In this document: one piece after another, positions 61,931-64,000 of the stretch
Layout: every line of letters begins with the position of its first letter
How positions within the stretch are numbered: the first letter of the stretch is position 1
Source of the DNA: Arthrobacter stackebrandtii
GTDB taxonomy: Bacteria; Actinomycetota; Actinomycetes; Actinomycetales; Micrococcaceae
NCBI RefSeq assembly: GCF_017876675.1
Contig: NZ_JAGIOI010000001.1
Coordinates: 620,001 to 684,000, forward strand
Length of the DNA: 64,000 bases
Direction: 5' to 3'
Position numbers and translations under genes: made by a program
The notes under the pieces: model-generated
Databases searched by the model: none
Told to the model about the DNA's origin: nothing
The model's input: the letters and a program-made list of their open reading frames with translations, nothing else

Positions 61931-62090
61931 GAAATATGAACACGGTGACTCGGCCTTCGCCGCGCACTACCAACCCAGCCCAGCGGCCAGGTGTGCTTTG
62001 TCGACCGGGGCGACACGCTGAGCACAACTTGGGCAGTGTCGTCCCACGCCAGTAGATTGATGACATCACCGATCATAGAAAGTTATCGCC

Positions 62091-63773
62091 ATGCACCTCA
62101 TCCCGCCCGACCCCGACTTCGTCGATGGCCAGACCGCGGAAAGGGCCGTCTGGGATGTCCTGAGGGCAAGCCTGCCTGACGAGGTCGTACTGGCACATTC
62201 CGTCCAGGTGCGTCATGGCCGGGCGGAGCATGAGATCGACATCCTGGTGCTATGGCCCGGCGTCGGAATCGCCGCCATTGAAGTCAAGGGCGGGCTGGTC
62301 AGCGTTGAGCACGGCCAGTGGTACCAGTCGGGCGGGACCGACAAGAAACACAAACTCCAAGATCCACTGGCCCAGTCCCAGGGCTCGGCCCACGCGTGGA
62401 AGGACTGGCTCGCCGACCAGATGGGGTCGCTGCTGACCAGCAGGCTTGTCTACATGGCGGCGTTCCCCTACTCCAGGGTGGCACCTGAATGGACGAAGTC
62501 GGGCAACCCCCGCTCAATGTTTCTGGACCAGGACGACCTGCAATCCCCAGCCGAGAAGATCCGCCACGCGATCGAGTCCGAAGGCGGCGGCACTGTTGCC
62601 TTGGCGCCGTCGTTCATGGAAAGAATCATTCCGCACCTTGAGGGGAACCTCGAACAGCCTGACGGGGACGCAGCCGGCAGGGAGGAGTACGAGGACCTGC
62701 AGGACCAGCTGACCGAGCGGCAGTCGGTGCTGCTGTCGGCAACGAGGTCGCTCCCCCGGATCAGGTTCACCGGCGGCGCGGGCAGCGGCAAGACATGGCT
62801 GGCCGTGCAAAAGGCGCGGGAACTGTGCAAGGCGGGCAAGCGCGTAGGCCTGTTTTGCTACAACAAGGGTCTTGGCATGCACCTGTTGAACCAGGTGCAT
62901 GGGTGGCGGAGCGCGAAGCCGGCGTTCACGGGCGAGTTCCATGAGTACGTGCTGTCGCTGGGTGTGCCGGAGGGTGTCGGGCAGGAGTATTTCGATGTGG
63001 ATATGCCGCGGCTGTTGAAGGAACTGGCCGCCGGGCTCCCGCAGGGCGAAAAGTTTGACGCGATCATCGTGGATGAGGCGCAGGACTTTGCGCCCAGCTG
63101 GTGGGAGGCGCTGCGGGCATGCCTGAAGGAACCCGGCGCGTCAGAGATCTACGCTTTCATGGACGACCGGCAGGATGTGTACAAACGCTGGGATTCAGCA
63201 GATGCTCTTCAGGATCTGGTGACCATCCATGTGGATGACAACCTGCGGAACACGAAGAAGATCGCCGAGACCTTCAAGTGCTTTGCCGGCGACAAGTTCA
63301 CGCCCCGCGGCAGCACCGGGCTGGCCGTGCGGCGCGTGGAGTGCCTGCCGGAGGAGGCCATGGACGTGGCGAGCGACTGCGTGGATGCGCTGATAGCCGA
63401 CGGGTGGGCGAACAACCAGATAGCGCTGCTGACGACGGACCGGAGGCACCCGATCCATCAGGAGTTCTTCGATTCTGATTCGTTGGACGAGTACTGGCGC
63501 GAGTTCCACGCCAACGAGGCCGAGTTCTACGGGCACGTGCTGGGGTTCAAGGGGCTTGAGCGTTCCGTGGTGATTCTGTGCGTGGATGGTTTCCGGGACA
63601 TGGACCGGGCGGCGGAGCGCTTGTACGTTGGGCTGTCGCGGGCACGGACTCTGCTGGTGGTGGTTGGTTCCTCGGAGCAGCTGCGGGAGGCCGGCGGGAA
63701 CCAGCTGGACCTGGCGCTGTCACGGGCGCAGACGTGGAGCCCCTACACGAGCAATCATCAGTCACGGTCATAA
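62091..63773 (+). CDS. NERD/SF1 helicase, second copy type
   Basis: The 560-residue protein has a NERD domain at about 15-130 (DGQTAERAVWDVLRASLPDE, EIDILVLWPGVGIAAIEVKGG), then an SF1 ATPase: IRFTGGAGSGKTWLAVQKA (Walker A near 225-235), AIIVDEAQDFAPSWW (Walker B), HVDDNLRNTKKIAETF, and LYVGLSRARTLLVVVG as motif VI. The architecture equals that of the operon gene at 54372 but the sequence differs and the G/C content is host-like. It stands alone after the degenerate IS region. A defense or DNA-repair role is likely. Confidence 0.9.
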   Translation: MHLIPPDPDFVDGQTAERAVWDVLRASLPDEVVLAHSVQVRHGRAEHEIDILVLWPGVGIAAIEVKGGLVSVEHGQWYQSGGTDKKHKLQDPLAQSQGSAHAWKDWLADQMGSLLTSRLVYMAAFPYSRVAPEWTKSGNPRSMFLDQDDLQSPAEKIRHAIESEGGGTVALAPSFMERIIPHLEGNLEQPDGDAAGREEYEDLQDQLTERQSVLLSATRSLPRIRFTGGAGSGKTWLAVQKARELCKAGKRVGLFCYNKGLGMHLLNQVHGWRSAKPAFTGEFHEYVLSLGVPEGVGQEYFDVDMPRLLKELAAGLPQGEKFDAIIVDEAQDFAPSWWEALRACLKEPGASEIYAFMDDRQDVYKRWDSADALQDLVTIHVDDNLRNTKKIAETFKCFAGDKFTPRGSTGLAVRRVECLPEEAMDVASDCVDALIADGWANNQIALLTTDRRHPIHQEFFDSDSLDEYWREFHANEAEFYGHVLGFKGLERSVVILCVDGFRDMDRAAERLYVGLSRARTLLVVVGSSEQLREAGGNQLDLALSRAQTWSPYTSNHQSRS

Positions 63774-63779
63774 TGGGCA

Positions 63780-63796
63780 GGGAGACGGAATCTCCC
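63780..63796 (+). terminator. Short hairpin after the NERD/SF1 gene
   Basis: GGGAGA and TCTCCC pair around a five-base loop, followed by TTG. It starts seven bases after the stop codon. Confidence 0.45.
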
Positions 63797-63931
63797 TTGT
63801 CGATATCCGGCGTCCCGCAACGTCCCGTCGATGCATCCCTGACCTACCGGCAATCGAAAATTCAGGGAGCGCTTGGAGACGCACTCAGACCAACACGCTA
63901 CAGTGTCAGTGCGATCGGGTACCGTGCCCTT

Positions 63932-64000
63932 ATGACATTGATTCCCGTGGCATCTCCGCGTTTCTGGTGGCGTACGACGCCAACGTGCGTTCAGCTTTGG
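63932..64000 (+). CDS. Possible gene start, cut by window end
   Basis: An ATG at 63932 opens a frame that stays open to the window end for 23 residues (MTLIPVASPRFWWRTTP...). A -10-like TACAGT lies about 30 bases upstream. Nothing more can be said, and the call is tentative. Confidence 0.3.
   Translation, partial: MTLIPVASPRFWWRTTPTCVQLW

Larger units (their letters stand above)
60849..62090. other. Degenerate region with IS21 remnant
   Basis: No intact gene is evident in these 1242 bases. Immediately after drmB, CGACTCGGTCGTGACAGCGC and its near-complement CTGTCACGACCGAGTACG (about 60849-60885) form a hairpin that may terminate the operon. The istB relic lies at 61661-61924. Other open frames lack starts, motifs or normal codon use. 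Confidence 0.5.

Noticed and set aside
61154-61939. A 261-residue plus-strand open frame after drmB
   Set aside because: Its right part is antisense to the istB fragment on the minus strand and its composition is not protein-like.
1-64000. tRNA genes as island integration sites
   Set aside because: No tRNA-like cloverleaf or T-loop sequence was noticed at the island edges, although a covariance-model scan would be needed to exclude them.

Overview
The window comes from the chromosome of a high-GC Gram-positive actinobacterium, most likely Arthrobacter or a close relative in the Micrococcaceae. This is inferred from the strong G/C bias at third codon positions, the perM-purN gene pair, LAxTG-type sortase signals and gene families typical of that group. 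No rRNA, tRNA or CRISPR array was seen.

Positions 1-4310 carry a peptidoglycan-recycling cluster: the end of a NagZ-type glycosidase, murQ, a penicillin-binding-like serine hydrolase and an MFS transporter. Ordinary chromosomal genes follow to about 24 kb: a DedA protein, purN and perM, a cold-shock gene, a DsbA-CcdA-CxxC membrane operon, hydrolases, an AidB-type acyl-CoA dehydrogenase, pcp, and a 1837-residue DUF4011-type helicase with a nuclease-like tail. Positions 24.6-32.8 kb form a cell-surface region. Two convergent sortase substrates (LARTG and LAATG) share a perfect terminator. The first has 14 repeats with two cysteines each. A VKOR-DsbA disulfide pair lies beside them. A 748-residue DDE-type transposase and a CoA-transferase follow.

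At 37.5-40.2 kb a visibly more A+T-rich patch carries a lone OLD-family ATPase/TOPRIM nuclease, with related short repeats on both sides. Ordinary genes return at 40.2-46 kb: small membrane proteins, moaA, a divergent hxlR/NmrA pair, a solitary DNA methyltransferase, and an unusual winged-helix plus pullulanase-like-domain protein.

Positions 46-63.8 kb are a defense island with less G/C-biased codons. It contains a DUF3883 nuclease-like gene divergent from a DNA cytosine methyltransferase, a broken IS1380 transposase, and then a four-gene overlapping operon: a GHKL-ATPase/SF2-helicase fusion, a NERD/SF1 helicase, a DrmA-like helicase and a DrmB-like DUF1998 protein. A degenerate region with an IS21 istB remnant and a second NERD/SF1 helicase gene close the island. 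DrmA and DrmB are the core of DISARM. Here they lack drmC, drmD and drmE in this window and are paired instead with two large, different proteins, so the operon is the best candidate for an undescribed system.
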